Assembly: GCA_938008185.1 (NCBI GenBank)
Contig: CALLLR010000072.1
Span: 1-44,495, forward strand
From: an uncultured Saprospiraceae bacterium
GTDB taxonomy: Bacteria; Bacteroidota; Bacteroidia; Chitinophagales; Saprospiraceae
Length of the DNA stretch: 44,495 nt
Reading direction: 5' to 3'
In this document: piece by piece, positions 1-8,406 of the stretch
How positions within the stretch are numbered: position 1 is the first letter of the stretch
Layout of the letters: each line of letters starts with the position of its first letter
Notes under the pieces: model-generated
Told to the model about the DNA's origin: nothing
What the model saw: the letters and a program-made list of their open reading frames with translations, nothing else
The model's database searches: none
Translations under genes and position numbers: made by a program

Positions 1-195
1 CGTAGATTTATGTGTCAGGGCTGCGGAAGGATTATAGATCGGGATTTGAATGCTGCGAAAAATATCCACCGTGAGGGCTTAAAACAATATTCTACCGGGA
101 CGGTAGAAAACAAGCGTGGAGCGATTGTAAGTCATTCTTTACAGGATGCAGATTGCGATGAAACGCTGAAAAATCAAAACTCCCTTTTGGGATGA
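1..195 (+). CDS. tnpB: IS200/IS605-family TnpB (OrfB) endonuclease, C-terminal fragment
   Basis: The reading frame is open from the window edge, so the gene begins outside the window. The visible residues begin RRFMCQGCG and continue with DRDLNAAKN. This is the second CxxC half of the TnpB zinc finger followed by the RuvC-III DRDxNAAxN block holding the last catalytic Asp. In this family TnpB is an RNA-guided nuclease that uses an omega-RNA made from the 3' end of its own gene and the transposon right end. The tail after the RuvC block is short and of low conservation, as usual. The stop at 193-195 lies just before a strong hairpin (204-224) that fits the omega-RNA 3' scaffold. Whether the upstream part is intact, and whether a tnpA is present, cannot be seen here. 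Confidence 0.85.
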   Translation, partial: RRFMCQGCGRIIDRDLNAAKNIHREGLKQYSTGTVENKRGAIVSHSLQDADCDETLKNQNSLLG

Positions 196-232
196 TTCTG
201 ATGCCCCGTACCCTTGGGTCGGGGTAGTTCAC
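196..232 (+). ncRNA. probable omega-RNA 3' scaffold / IS right end
   Basis: Directly after the tnpB stop is a two-part hairpin: CCCCG (204-208) pairs with CGGGG (220-224), and inside it CCC (211-213) pairs with GGG (216-218). It is followed by TAGTTCAC at 225-232. A GC-rich hairpin ending in a short single-stranded tail right behind tnpB is what is known of IS200/IS605 right ends and omega-RNA scaffolds. The guide would begin about position 233. The exact element end at 232 is inferred from where the downstream broken gene resumes, not measured. The omega-RNA probably starts inside the tnpB 3' coding region. Confidence 0.55.
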
Positions 233-875
233 TGCGGTTGACAGTGCCATGAGAGAGGGTAGAATTAATGATTTTAAAAGAGGGGGCTACCGGTCCAGAG
301 ACATCGAGATCATGGAGAACCAAAAAAAGTGTACCATTGAATTTTTAGGCCCCGTTTTCAACAACGACGAAAATAATAACCTGGTTTATAAATGGTTTTC
401 TGATTCGTCCCATACCAGAAATGGTCATAGTTTGGTTTTAAAATTCACTTACGAAGACGTTTCTATTTTATTAACCGGAGATTTAAATAGTAAGTCTCAG
501 GACCATTTGATGGATCATTATAAGGATTCAAATCCATTTAAATCGGATGTAACCAAGGGCTGCCATCATGGTTCATCGGATTTTGATACGGATTTTCTCG
601 AATTAATTGCTCCATTCGCTACCGTTATTTCATCGGGAGATAATGAATCTCATGCTCACCCAAGAGCAGATGCGGTCGGTGCTGCCGGAAAATACAGCCG
701 AGGGAAAAAGCCTAAAGTTTATTCTACTGAATTAGCTAGGTCGGTTAATAGTGCAGGCGAAATTTTATATGGAATGATTAACCTCAGATCATTGGGAAAT
801 CAAATCTACATGGCCCAAATGAAAGAAGCCAAAAAACCCGATATTTGGGATTCTTATTCGATCATCGAAAAATAG
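228..875 (+). pseudogene. metallo-beta-lactamase-fold hydrolase (ComEC-like), 5'-truncated by IS insertion
   Basis: The frame is open from a TAG inside the IS right end (225-227); the first ATG is at 249, giving 208 aa. The product has the C-terminal half of a ComEC/Rec2-type metallo-beta-lactamase fold. Counting from the ATG these are an LLTGDLN strand with metal ligand D78, GCHHGS at 104-109 and ESHAHP at 133-138. The N-terminal HxHxDH metal site is absent, so it cannot bind metal normally. It reads without a frame break up to the end of the IS, so the element most likely inserted into this gene and separated it from its N-terminal half, which may lie left of the window. A weak hairpin with a UUCG loop follows the stop. 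The original role is unknown. Confidence 0.7.
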
Positions 876-911
876 AAGAATATATTAGGTGTTACAAAAA
901 AAATACACTGT

Positions 912-927
912 AGGACTTCGGTCCTTT
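912..927 (+). terminator. short UUCG-loop hairpin terminator
   Basis: AGGAC (912-916), loop TTCG, GTCCT (921-925), followed by TT. It lies about 36 bases past the stop of the MBL-fold remnant. The stem is only 5 bp but the tetraloop is an exceptionally stable type. Confidence 0.4.
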
Positions 928-973
928 AGAAGTTGTCAAAAAACTTCAATTAGGTTTGTCCATATTTCCCGCT

Positions 974-1390
974 TTATTGACAGACTGATGCTAACCAAAT
1001 GAAAGCATAATAGCTTTCAATTTTACTGATTTTGTTTTCCGATCCTTCGTTATCCGGAGGAAAGTTAATACGTACCCCAAAAGTAAAAATAAATTATTGG
1101 TGGATACGGTGGTCAGTATCCAGTCGTCGGTTGATTAAACCACCAAAAAAAGAAACCTTGTCGGAAATATCAACGCCTTGGTCGAACTCGTTCCCGGATT
1201 TTTATTCCAACTGCAATTCACCATGAATGATGCGCAACCCGTCACGTACGGTAGCCGGGAAATGACGGATGGCAATAGTCTTATCTGCCTGGCACCGGAA
1301 AAATGTGGCCCAGACGGAAGTTAACCGGGCAAAGGAGGAAAAGTCTGCTAAGATGGGGTGATACGGTAGGTTGTCGTGGTGGGAGAATTT
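974..1390 (-). pseudogene. decayed coding remnant, outer-membrane-barrel-like C-terminus
   Basis: On the minus strand one frame stays open from 1390 to a TAA at 974-976 except for two in-frame TAA codons (1202-1204 and 1094-1096). Either could arise by a single change from CAA or GAA. The translated text is protein-like throughout (for example HHDNLPYHPILADF, then GNEFDQGVDISDKV and FTFGVRINFPP), with the alternating pattern of beta-strands near the end. This suggests a dead outer-membrane protein gene that has no frameshift yet. I could not name the family. Forward ORFs over the same bases look like shadows. Confidence 0.3.
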
Positions 1391-1400
1391 TTACTTGAGA

Positions 1401-1607
1401 CTATTTTTTTTTACCAAAACTGTCAGCGTTAGTTATTAAAAAAATAAAATAAAAAATTTCTGTGTTATCTGCCTTTTGTATTTTTGTAGTGTCAACGTCA
1501 ATGCTCTCAGCGTGCAGTTCCAAATCTTCGTACCGGATCGCAATCTTTTTAGCATCCCGAAATACTAATCCTTTCTGCCTAAAATAGACAAATATTAGAT
1601 AAAACAG
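1401..1607 (-). pseudogene. coding remnant resembling an OstA/LptD N-terminal repeat
   Basis: A second minus-strand frame is open from 1607 down to a TAG at 1401-1403. It contains IAIRYEDLELHAESIDVD, a pattern resembling the OstA/LptA-like repeats at the N-terminus of Bacteroidota LptD proteins (…YxDxEaxAdyIxiD…). There is no start codon in a sensible place and the frame differs from the remnant at 974-1390. The two could be pieces of one gene with an internal deletion, or unrelated debris. Low confidence. Confidence 0.2.
1479..1486 (+). promoter_or_regulatory. TAnnTTTG -7 box without an obvious gene
   Basis: TATTTTTG matches the Bacteroidota -7 consensus, with TTTC about 18 bases upstream. 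No convincing gene begins within 150 bases; the next start is the metallopeptidase at 1674. It may drive a long leader for that gene or may be a chance match in AT-rich sequence. Confidence 0.25.
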
Positions 1608-1673
1608 TCAACCAATTCATACTTTTAGACAAAATTACTACCTTGTTTTCTTTTACACCAAAAGATACTATTT

Positions 1674-4600
1674 ATGAAAGGTTTCTTACTCACTACTTGC
1701 CTATTCTTTTCTCTTATTTCTACTTTATTTGCCCAACCTGCCAATTCACCATTACAGGAGATCGATGAATCCTTGATAATGAATAGTAAGAAGCGCACCA
1801 TAAGCCCCGAAAAATTTAAAATCTTAGAGCTGGATAGGGGTCATCTGGCATTCATTCTGGACAGTGCGCCCAGAGAGGGAAGCACTGGCACCAACGCATC
1901 AGCTCCTTTCGAAATGTTATTGTCAGATGGAACAACGGAAGCCTTTCACCTGGTCGAATATTCCATGATAGAACCCGGCTTAGCCGCCAGATTCCCCACT
2001 TTTAAAACCTATCATGGCTATGGCGTAGAAGATCCCAACCGTCGTATCCGCCTCGACTGGACCAGCAACGGTCTGAACGTCATGTTAAAACTCCCCCAAG
2101 GCACGGCCTACATCAAGCCGTATTCCCAGGGAGATACCGAACACTATCTAAGTTATTTTGAACGCGATCTGCCATTAGACATGGAACCTTTTGAATGCGG
2201 AACCGTGGAAGACAAAATAAACAAATCCAACTCCTCAGCGGGCATACTAGTTGCGGGAGATTGTCAGCTTCGAACCTATCGGCTTGCCGTTGCCGTAAAC
2301 GGAGAATACGCAACCAACACCCTTGGAGCTTCTTCTGCAGGAAATGCTGCTGATGACGCACTCCTCACCTCCCACATCACGACCAGTATCAATCAAATTA
2401 ATAGTTATTACGAACGAGATCTTGGTACCCGTTTTATTCTGATTGCCAATCTAACCGATATCTTCTACTACGACGGTGCGACCGATCCTTATAATAATAG
2501 CAACTCCTTTGCCATGTTGGGTGAGAATGTCACCAATCTCAATGCGACCATTGGTAGTTCCAACTATGATATTGGACACGTACTGGCCGGTAGTACTGGA
2601 GGAAGTGGCGGAATTGCAAACGTAGGGGTACTTTGCGGATCGTCTAAAGCAGGTGGTGTTACTCAGGCGAGTGCCAATGGAATTACTCAGCCCCGGTTTT
2701 TAAAAGTATGGGCCCACGAGATGGGACACCAGTTTGGGGCCACACATACCCAAAATGAAAATTGTCAAAGATCCTCCGTCAGTGCTATGGAACCCGGTGC
2801 GGGAACAACCATCATGAGTTACGTAACTTCCAACTGCGATAATCAAATTCAAAACTTTCCCGAATACTATTTCCATGCCATCAGTATTCAGCAGATGTCC
2901 AACACTTTATTAGGTACATCCTGTGCCGCTATTCTTCCAAGCTCCAATTCCGCTCCTACCGTTTCCGCAGGAGCAAACGTATCTGTTCCACCTGCTACTC
3001 CGTTACTGCTGGAGGCTATCGCAAATGATGGAGACGGTGATCCTTTGACTTTTACCTGGGAGCAATACGATAATGAAATGGCGGAAGCCATTCCGCCAGC
3101 TTCTACCAATATTCAGGGTCCTAATTTTCGGTCTTTATTTCCTTCGCCGGATAATAAAAGATACCTGCCTAATCTCGCCGCGGTAATCGCCGGTACTACG
3201 CCCACTTGGGAAGTTTTACCATCCGTGGCTCGTACCATGGATTTTCGGGTTACCGTCCGGGATAATAGTACCAATAACATTTCCTGTACTGCTGAAGATG
3301 ATATCCGTATCACCACCGTGGCCGGTAACCCGTTCATCGTTACCTCGCCAACGACCAGTGGTGTGATTTGGTTTGAAAGTCAAAACCAGACCGTTATCTG
3401 GGACGTGGCGGGAACGGATGTGGGGCCGGTCTCTTGTGACAACGTAGATATTCTCTTGTCTTACGACGGAGGATTTACTTATCCTGCCGCTCTGGCTAGT
3501 AACGTTCCCAATAATGGTTCGGCTAATATAATAGTGCCTGCCACCGGAACTTCAACTACCGCCAGAGTGCAAGTGCGGTGTTCCAACAACATATTTTACA
3601 ATATTTCGGCTGCAGATTTTGAAATACAAGAAAATCAGGGACCCACTTTTACTTTAAATTTACCGGATCCATTGGCGACTATCTGTCCAGGAGACGTTGA
3701 AGCAAATATATTCCTGACGACCGACGCAGTTTTTGGTTTTACGGGGGACGTGACCTTTAGTGCCTCCAATCTGCCGGGAAGTGCTTTGGTGACTTTTGGT
3801 AGCACTATCATTCCCGCAGGTTCAGCAACTACTTTTGACATTACCAATACGGCCAGTATAGCGGCGGGAGATTATCCTATCACGATTACGGGCACAAGTG
3901 GATCAATTGTTAGAGATTTTGATTTTATACTAACGGTACAAGAAGGTGTCGGTGTAACCACGCTGGATCAGCCAGCGGACAATGCCTTAGGGATCGTATC
4001 CCAGCCGACTTTAGTATGGCAATCCAAATCGAATGCAATTGACTATACGGTACAACTTTCAGAGGATTCCGGATTCGCAAATTTAGAGGTGAACGAAACA
4101 GTCACCACAAATTTCTATACCTTGAATATGGAGTTAGAAGAGTTAACGGTTTATTACTGGCGGGTAAAGACCAACACTACTTGTGGTGAAACAACCTGGT
4201 CTCTGACGCGTAATTTTACCACCGCGGATTGTGCTCCTCCTATCGTACAAAACACACCTGTACCGATCTCTGAAGACGGAATACAAGAAATAAATTCTGA
4301 ATTAACGGTCACGGGTACCGGAAATGTTGATGTAATAGTGGTCTCAAATGTAACCGGAGTGCATACTTGGATGGGAGATTTGGTGGTTACACTAATTGCT
4401 CCCGATGGTGTCACGAGCGCCATTCTTTGGAACAGAGAATGTGGCAATAATGACGACTTTAATTTGAGCCTTAGTGATAATGCCACCCAATCTGTTGAAG
4501 AGGCACCTTGTAATCCGCTGGGTCAGGGAGGTGCCTATATTCCAGCAGAGCCGCTATCCGTCTTTAGTGGGTTACCAATTGCTGGTGTATGGACCTTAAG

Positions 4601-5216
4601 AATTAATGATGTCGCTAACGCTGATGGTGGAGAACTTACTTCGTGGGGATTAGAGTTTTGCTCGCTTACCGCTTTGCCCGTAGACCTCTTGTCATTCGAA
4701 GCTACCGGAACAAAAAATGCCATTCAACTGGACTGGAAAACAGCCGACGAATTTAATAATGAAGGGTTTGAAATAGAACGTCGCACAGAAAATGAAAGAG
4801 ACTTTACCAGCATTGGAGAAGTTCCTGCGACCGCTGATCCACAGGCAGTTAATCAATACGAATTCCTTGATAAAAACGTTCGGCCTGGTATCCAATATTA
4901 TTACCGCTTACGGCAAAATGATTTTGATGGTCAATTTGAATATTCTGATATTCGAACTGCCAGGATCGAAAGCACTAATTCCGGAATGCAAGTGTATCCC
5001 AGCCCGGTTCGCAATGAACTTTTTGGATTACTTAATACAGGCTTTGGTATGGAAACCGAACTACGACTATACGATTTAAATGGTCGGATTATCAAAGAAC
5101 AGGTTGCTTCCGGGAATGAATTTATAATGGATATGTCCGGCTTGCCCGCTGGTGTGTATGTACTTAAAGCGCGGTATGCATCCGGAGAGGAGATTGTTAA
5201 AGTGGTAGTGGAGTAA
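1674..5216 (+). CDS. secreted zinc metallopeptidase (reprolysin-like) with P-domain and T9SS sorting domain
   Basis: A 1180-aa exported protease. It has an N-terminal signal peptide (about residues 1-20), a propeptide, then a metzincin catalytic domain with HEMGHQFGATH at 348-358 and a Met-turn TIMSY around Met381, as in reprolysin-like M12B peptidases. Downstream are Ig/PKD-like beta-domains (about 425-770), a fibronectin-type-III-like module, a proprotein-convertase P-domain (about 861-995), an LPVDLLSFEA linker domain common in Bacteroidota, and a Por-type C-terminal sorting domain (about 1107-1180: YPSP…LYDLNGR…LPAGVYVL…KVVVE). By family knowledge the last is recognised by the type IX system, so the enzyme is released or anchored at the surface. 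The likely role is breakdown of extracellular protein. It is monocistronic by spacing. The start at the ATG gives a good signal peptide. Confidence 0.93.
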   Translation: MKGFLLTTCLFFSLISTLFAQPANSPLQEIDESLIMNSKKRTISPEKFKILELDRGHLAFILDSAPREGSTGTNASAPFEMLLSDGTTEAFHLVEYSMIEPGLAARFPTFKTYHGYGVEDPNRRIRLDWTSNGLNVMLKLPQGTAYIKPYSQGDTEHYLSYFERDLPLDMEPFECGTVEDKINKSNSSAGILVAGDCQLRTYRLAVAVNGEYATNTLGASSAGNAADDALLTSHITTSINQINSYYERDLGTRFILIANLTDIFYYDGATDPYNNSNSFAMLGENVTNLNATIGSSNYDIGHVLAGSTGGSGGIANVGVLCGSSKAGGVTQASANGITQPRFLKVWAHEMGHQFGATHTQNENCQRSSVSAMEPGAGTTIMSYVTSNCDNQIQNFPEYYFHAISIQQMSNTLLGTSCAAILPSSNSAPTVSAGANVSVPPATPLLLEAIANDGDGDPLTFTWEQYDNEMAEAIPPASTNIQGPNFRSLFPSPDNKRYLPNLAAVIAGTTPTWEVLPSVARTMDFRVTVRDNSTNNISCTAEDDIRITTVAGNPFIVTSPTTSGVIWFESQNQTVIWDVAGTDVGPVSCDNVDILLSYDGGFTYPAALASNVPNNGSANIIVPATGTSTTARVQVRCSNNIFYNISAADFEIQENQGPTFTLNLPDPLATICPGDVEANIFLTTDAVFGFTGDVTFSASNLPGSALVTFGSTIIPAGSATTFDITNTASIAAGDYPITITGTSGSIVRDFDFILTVQEGVGVTTLDQPADNALGIVSQPTLVWQSKSNAIDYTVQLSEDSGFANLEVNETVTTNFYTLNMELEELTVYYWRVKTNTTCGETTWSLTRNFTTADCAPPIVQNTPVPISEDGIQEINSELTVTGTGNVDVIVVSNVTGVHTWMGDLVVTLIAPDGVTSAILWNRECGNNDDFNLSLSDNATQSVEEAPCNPLGQGGAYIPAEPLSVFSGLPIAGVWTLRINDVANADGGELTSWGLEFCSLTALPVDLLSFEATGTKNAIQLDWKTADEFNNEGFEIERRTENERDFTSIGEVPATADPQAVNQYEFLDKNVRPGIQYYYRLRQNDFDGQFEYSDIRTARIESTNSGMQVYPSPVRNELFGLLNTGFGMETELRLYDLNGRIIKEQVASGNEFIMDMSGLPAGVYVLKARYASGEEIVKVVVE

Positions 5217-5224
5217 GGGATATT

Positions 5225-5250
5225 GTTGAAGCTGTTTAAAGTTTTTCAAC
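5225..5250 (+). terminator. weak hairpin after the metallopeptidase
   Basis: GTTGAA pairs with TTCAAC across a 14-base loop, about 8 bases past the stop. It is AT-rich and has no clean U-tract, so this is only a possible terminator. Confidence 0.25.
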
Positions 5251-5310
5251 ATAATTAATGGACATTTGTGGATTTGAAGTGAGCGCACTTCTGGCGTGTT
5301 TTTACGTTGG

Positions 5311-5350
5311 AGGGAAGCCAACTAGCTGATAGCAAACGGGCTGACTAGCA
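5311..5350. repeat. dispersed short repeat, copy 1
   Basis: AGGGAAGCCAACTAGCTGAT followed by AGCAAACGGGCTGACTAGC. Its reverse complement shares GCCCGTTTGCT and GCTAGTTGGCTTCCCT with the inverted repeat at 44051-44133. It lies in the gap between the metallopeptidase and the helicase. Confidence 0.5.
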
Positions 5351-5418
5351 AAAAAAATATACAGACCCTCCAATTTGTCACCCACTCAATTCTAGTTCTA
5401 ATTCCCATTCTAATTCCC

Positions 5419-5426
5419 TACCTTTG
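5419..5426 (+). promoter_or_regulatory. -7 promoter box of the DEAD-box helicase gene
   Basis: TACCTTTG matches TAnnTTTG exactly and sits 5 bases upstream of the helicase ATG, implying a very short leader. A -33 element is less clear. Confidence 0.5.
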
Positions 5427-5430
5427 CCAA

Positions 5431-6675
5431 ATGAAATTTTCAGATTACAATTTTGATCCAAAGGTCAAGCGAGGGTTAGAGAAATTAGGCTTTCGGCGAC
5501 CCACTGATATCCAGTTTAAGTCTATTCCAAATATTCTTAAAGGGGAAGACCTCCTGGCCGTTGCACAGACCGGAACTGGAAAAACCGCCGCGTTTGCGAT
5601 TCCCATTGTAGATCTCATTTACGAGCAAAAGCAAAAAGAGCGACGACCGACCGGTGCCAAGTGTATCGTCCTCGTTCCAACGCACGAGCTGGCTTTGCAA
5701 ATCGAGGGCGTTTTTCAGCAAATAACCCAGTTTACTACCGTCAAAGTGATGGCCCTGATTGGTGGAGTAGACCAGGATCCTCAAATTGCACAGTTACAGA
5801 AACGCGTAGACATTGTGATTGCTACGCCCGGCCGGATGTTCGACCTTATCAGCCAGGGACATCTACCCACGCACCGTATCGAAATTCTGGTACTGGATGA
5901 AGCCGATTATATGCTGGATTTAGGTTTTGTTAAAGACATCGAAGATTTGATTCGTAAACTACCCCGTCGTCGACAAACCCTGTTTTTCTCCGCCACCATC
6001 AACGAACGAATCAAGAAAACTGCTTACAGTATCGTCCGGCAAAATGCGATCAGAATTCAATTATCTCCTAAAGACCCGGTGGCTAAAAAAGTGGACCATT
6101 CTGTCATCTTTGTAGAAATGGACCATAAAAGGTTTTTTCTCGAACGGGTTGTAAACGAAAATCCGGACACCAAAATTTTGGTCTTTGTGCGTACCAAAGT
6201 GCGTGCCGAGCGGGTCTCCAAAGCCATGGACCGCGCGGGTATTGCGTCGATTACGATCCACGGAGATAAAGACCAGGAAACGCGTTCGGAAATGTTGGAC
6301 CAGTTTCGGAACGGAGCCGTACAACTACTCATCGCCACCGACATTACCGCCAGAGGAATCGATATTCCCAACGTTGAAATCGTCGTCAACTACGACCTTC
6401 CCGTAGAAGCGGAAAATTACGTGCACCGCGTAGGACGTACCGGTCGGGCCAATCAAAAGGGACACGCTTACAGCTTTTGTGCAAAAGAAGAAAAACTCGT
6501 TCTGGAAGAAATACAGACTTATTTAAAAAAGGAAATTAAGGTATTGAAAATCGAAGGAGCCGAATACGTCGATACGCTCGATGTAGAAAAAGAGCGCAAG
6601 AATGATTATAAATCCCTGATTCTGGAAGACGAAGAATTCGAAAAATCAAGAAAAAAGAAAAAACGAAAAAAGTAG
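5431..6675 (+). CDS. DEAD-box ATP-dependent RNA helicase (RhlE-like)
   Basis: A 414-aa cytoplasmic RNA helicase with every core motif in order: Q motif (FRRPTDIQ, Q28), Walker A AQTGTGKT 45-52, PTHELALQ (Ia), TPGR (Ib), DEAD 156-159, SAT 187-189, then in the second RecA domain ATDITARGIDIP and HRVGRTGR. A short lysine-rich tail (RKKKKRKK) replaces the long disordered tails of some relatives and may add non-specific RNA affinity. In Bacteroidota such proteins help remodel RNA during ribosome assembly and decay, especially in the cold; that role is inferred from the family. The start is fixed by the ATG right behind a TACCTTTG promoter box. A hairpin terminator follows at once. Confidence 0.95.
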   Translation: MKFSDYNFDPKVKRGLEKLGFRRPTDIQFKSIPNILKGEDLLAVAQTGTGKTAAFAIPIVDLIYEQKQKERRPTGAKCIVLVPTHELALQIEGVFQQITQFTTVKVMALIGGVDQDPQIAQLQKRVDIVIATPGRMFDLISQGHLPTHRIEILVLDEADYMLDLGFVKDIEDLIRKLPRRRQTLFFSATINERIKKTAYSIVRQNAIRIQLSPKDPVAKKVDHSVIFVEMDHKRFFLERVVNENPDTKILVFVRTKVRAERVSKAMDRAGIASITIHGDKDQETRSEMLDQFRNGAVQLLIATDITARGIDIPNVEIVVNYDLPVEAENYVHRVGRTGRANQKGHAYSFCAKEEKLVLEEIQTYLKKEIKVLKIEGAEYVDTLDVEKERKNDYKSLILEDEEFEKSRKKKKRKK

Positions 6676-6677
6676 TG

Positions 6678-6704
6678 CCTTGGGCAATTAATTTTTGCCC
6701 GAGG
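6678..6704 (+). terminator. hairpin terminator after the helicase gene
   Basis: CCTTGGGCA (6678-6686) pairs with TGCCCGAGG (6696-6704) over nine pairs including one G-U, with an AT-rich loop. It starts a few bases after the stop codon. It lacks a strong T-run. Confidence 0.6.
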
Positions 6705-6777
6705 TAGTAGGGTACCCTTTTTAAAATACGCCTTGATAAGTTACATAGCTCAATAACAAAACTGCTAATCCGAGAAA

Positions 6778-8268
6778 ATGCCAAAACCCCTTTTTAATTA
6801 TACCCAAAAACAGACCCAAATCTTTTTTGGTTTGTTTGCGGTTTTGATACTGGCAGCCTATTATCTCCTGCACGGTTCTCATGTACTGTACAATGGAGAT
6901 GATGCCTGGACCATGACCCGCCTCTACCATTTTTCCAAAACTGGCATCAACATGGATACTATTTTCCGTGCCACCACCACCACTGAGCGCGTTCAGATAT
7001 TTAATCAGTTTTTTAATTATCTCTACTCCGGATGGATGCATATTTTTGGCTGGACTAAATCCAGCGCACACCTGCTCTGTACGGGAATTATGGTGCTCGC
7101 CGCCGTGGTCTGGTATCACATCCTTAAAGCTTTAAACTTTTCCCACAATTTGGTCGTAATTTTTACGCTAACCTTGTTTTTATTTCCTGCCTACTATGGT
7201 ACTGCTAACTTGATCCGGACCGATCCGCTGACTTTTTTATTGGCTGCCTTGAGTTTTTATCTTTTTATTAAACAAAAATATTTCTTCTCCGCTTTTGTTG
7301 GTTGTATGGCTGTAGAAACGCACGCAATGGGAATCATTACCGCTTTTTATATCCTTTCCTACATCGCTGCCAAACGGAATTTATTTTTTGGAAAAAACCA
7401 GGAATGGCGGAAAGCACTTGGACCACTAATGGTAGGATTATTATTGGGAATTGGGTATTATCTGGCTTTGCATGCGCACGTCCTGAATTGGGAACGCCTG
7501 GAAAAGACCCTGTTAGATAATCGGAATAACGCCCGAAAACTTCCTAGTTATCTTATCACTTATTTTGCTCAAACTGAGTGGTATTTACACTTCTGGGAAT
7601 TTTTTCTCATGATTGGAGCCATCATTGGTTTTTTGATAAAAAAAGGCTGGCGGCAAAATGCCTTTGTCGGATGGTTTCTGGTTCTTATGCTTATTTCCAC
7701 CTTTGTGACCGGGCGCCCCAATCGGGTTTATATGGTATTTATCTTTCCCGCTTTTCATCTAATGCTATTATTTACCGCTGAGCAAGCCGGAAAATTAAAA
7801 GGCCTGACTTATCTTCTGTTGGGAGTTTTTTTACTTCACTACGGTAATCTCTACCGAATGAATCATACCTACGATGGAGAAGCCATCCGTCGCCAAACTG
7901 AAGCCTTGATTCCCGATAAATCCATTCCCGTAGTAGGAATGGCCGATAATTGGTTTGCCGCCAAAGACCATAAATTTTACCTGATTTATAACTCCATTGA
8001 TGATTTGGTTGACCGTCCCTTTGAAAAATTTTACCTGATTGAAAACGACTATCTGCACATCGCACCCGTTTCTATCCAAATGGAAGAATACGCACTGGAA
8101 AAAAAGTTAACCAACGATGCCTTGATTTTAAAACGAAAAAAACACTACCTTAAAACCATCGCTACCTTTAAAGAAAAATACGATTGTCAACTTCTGGGAA
8201 GCTTTCCTGCCTACCGGGGAGAAGCAGCCAAAGTAAATATTTGCGTAAAAAGAGATAGCAATAAGTGA
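6778..8268 (+). CDS. polytopic membrane protein, GT-C / ArnT-PMT-like glycosyltransferase
   Basis: A 496-aa inner-membrane protein with roughly ten hydrophobic segments spread over the first 350 residues and a soluble C-terminal part of about 130 residues. After the first membrane segment comes YNGDDAWTMTRLY with acidic pair D41/D42. An acidic pair in the first outer loop is the hallmark of GT-C enzymes that move sugars from a lipid-phosphate donor (family GT39/83). That places the active site on the periplasmic side, but the acceptor is unknown. No neighbouring sugar-pathway gene helps. The family call rests on topology and this motif only; an unrelated membrane protein is possible. Confidence 0.6.
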   Translation: MPKPLFNYTQKQTQIFFGLFAVLILAAYYLLHGSHVLYNGDDAWTMTRLYHFSKTGINMDTIFRATTTTERVQIFNQFFNYLYSGWMHIFGWTKSSAHLLCTGIMVLAAVVWYHILKALNFSHNLVVIFTLTLFLFPAYYGTANLIRTDPLTFLLAALSFYLFIKQKYFFSAFVGCMAVETHAMGIITAFYILSYIAAKRNLFFGKNQEWRKALGPLMVGLLLGIGYYLALHAHVLNWERLEKTLLDNRNNARKLPSYLITYFAQTEWYLHFWEFFLMIGAIIGFLIKKGWRQNAFVGWFLVLMLISTFVTGRPNRVYMVFIFPAFHLMLLFTAEQAGKLKGLTYLLLGVFLLHYGNLYRMNHTYDGEAIRRQTEALIPDKSIPVVGMADNWFAAKDHKFYLIYNSIDDLVDRPFEKFYLIENDYLHIAPVSIQMEEYALEKKLTNDALILKRKKHYLKTIATFKEKYDCQLLGSFPAYRGEAAKVNICVKRDSNK

Positions 8269-8325
8269 ACAGCAGTTAAACCATTTTAGTATATTCAATT
8301 AAAAAAAGATCCGCGATAACCCCGT

Positions 8326-8406
8326 AAACGCAACAACTCAACAAGCGAAGCGACTCAAAAATACAACAAGCGAAGCGTTTCAACACTCAGTCAACTCAAC
8401 ATCAAC
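8326..8406 (+). repeat. CAAC-rich leader with two CAACAAGCGAAGCG repeats
   Basis: The 80 bases before the transglutaminase-like gene are made of CAACAACTCAAC units and two copies of ACAAGCGAAGCG (about 8339-8350 and 8364-8375), ending TCAACATCAAC next to the ATG. Related tracts occur near 9168-9185, 16055-16102 and 34223-34247. The GCGAAGC core is a small imperfect palindrome. Confidence 0.55.

Noticed and set aside
1032-1226. Forward 64-codon ORF
   Set aside because: It has low-complexity composition and no family look. The minus strand over the same bases reads better as a decayed barrel gene.
6721-7119. Minus-strand ORF opposite the GT-C-like gene start
   Set aside because: It lies antisense to clear membrane-protein coding sequence and has no recognisable domain.
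8326-8406. CRISPR-like array
   Set aside because: The units are short, irregular and without uniform spacers, and no cas gene is present.
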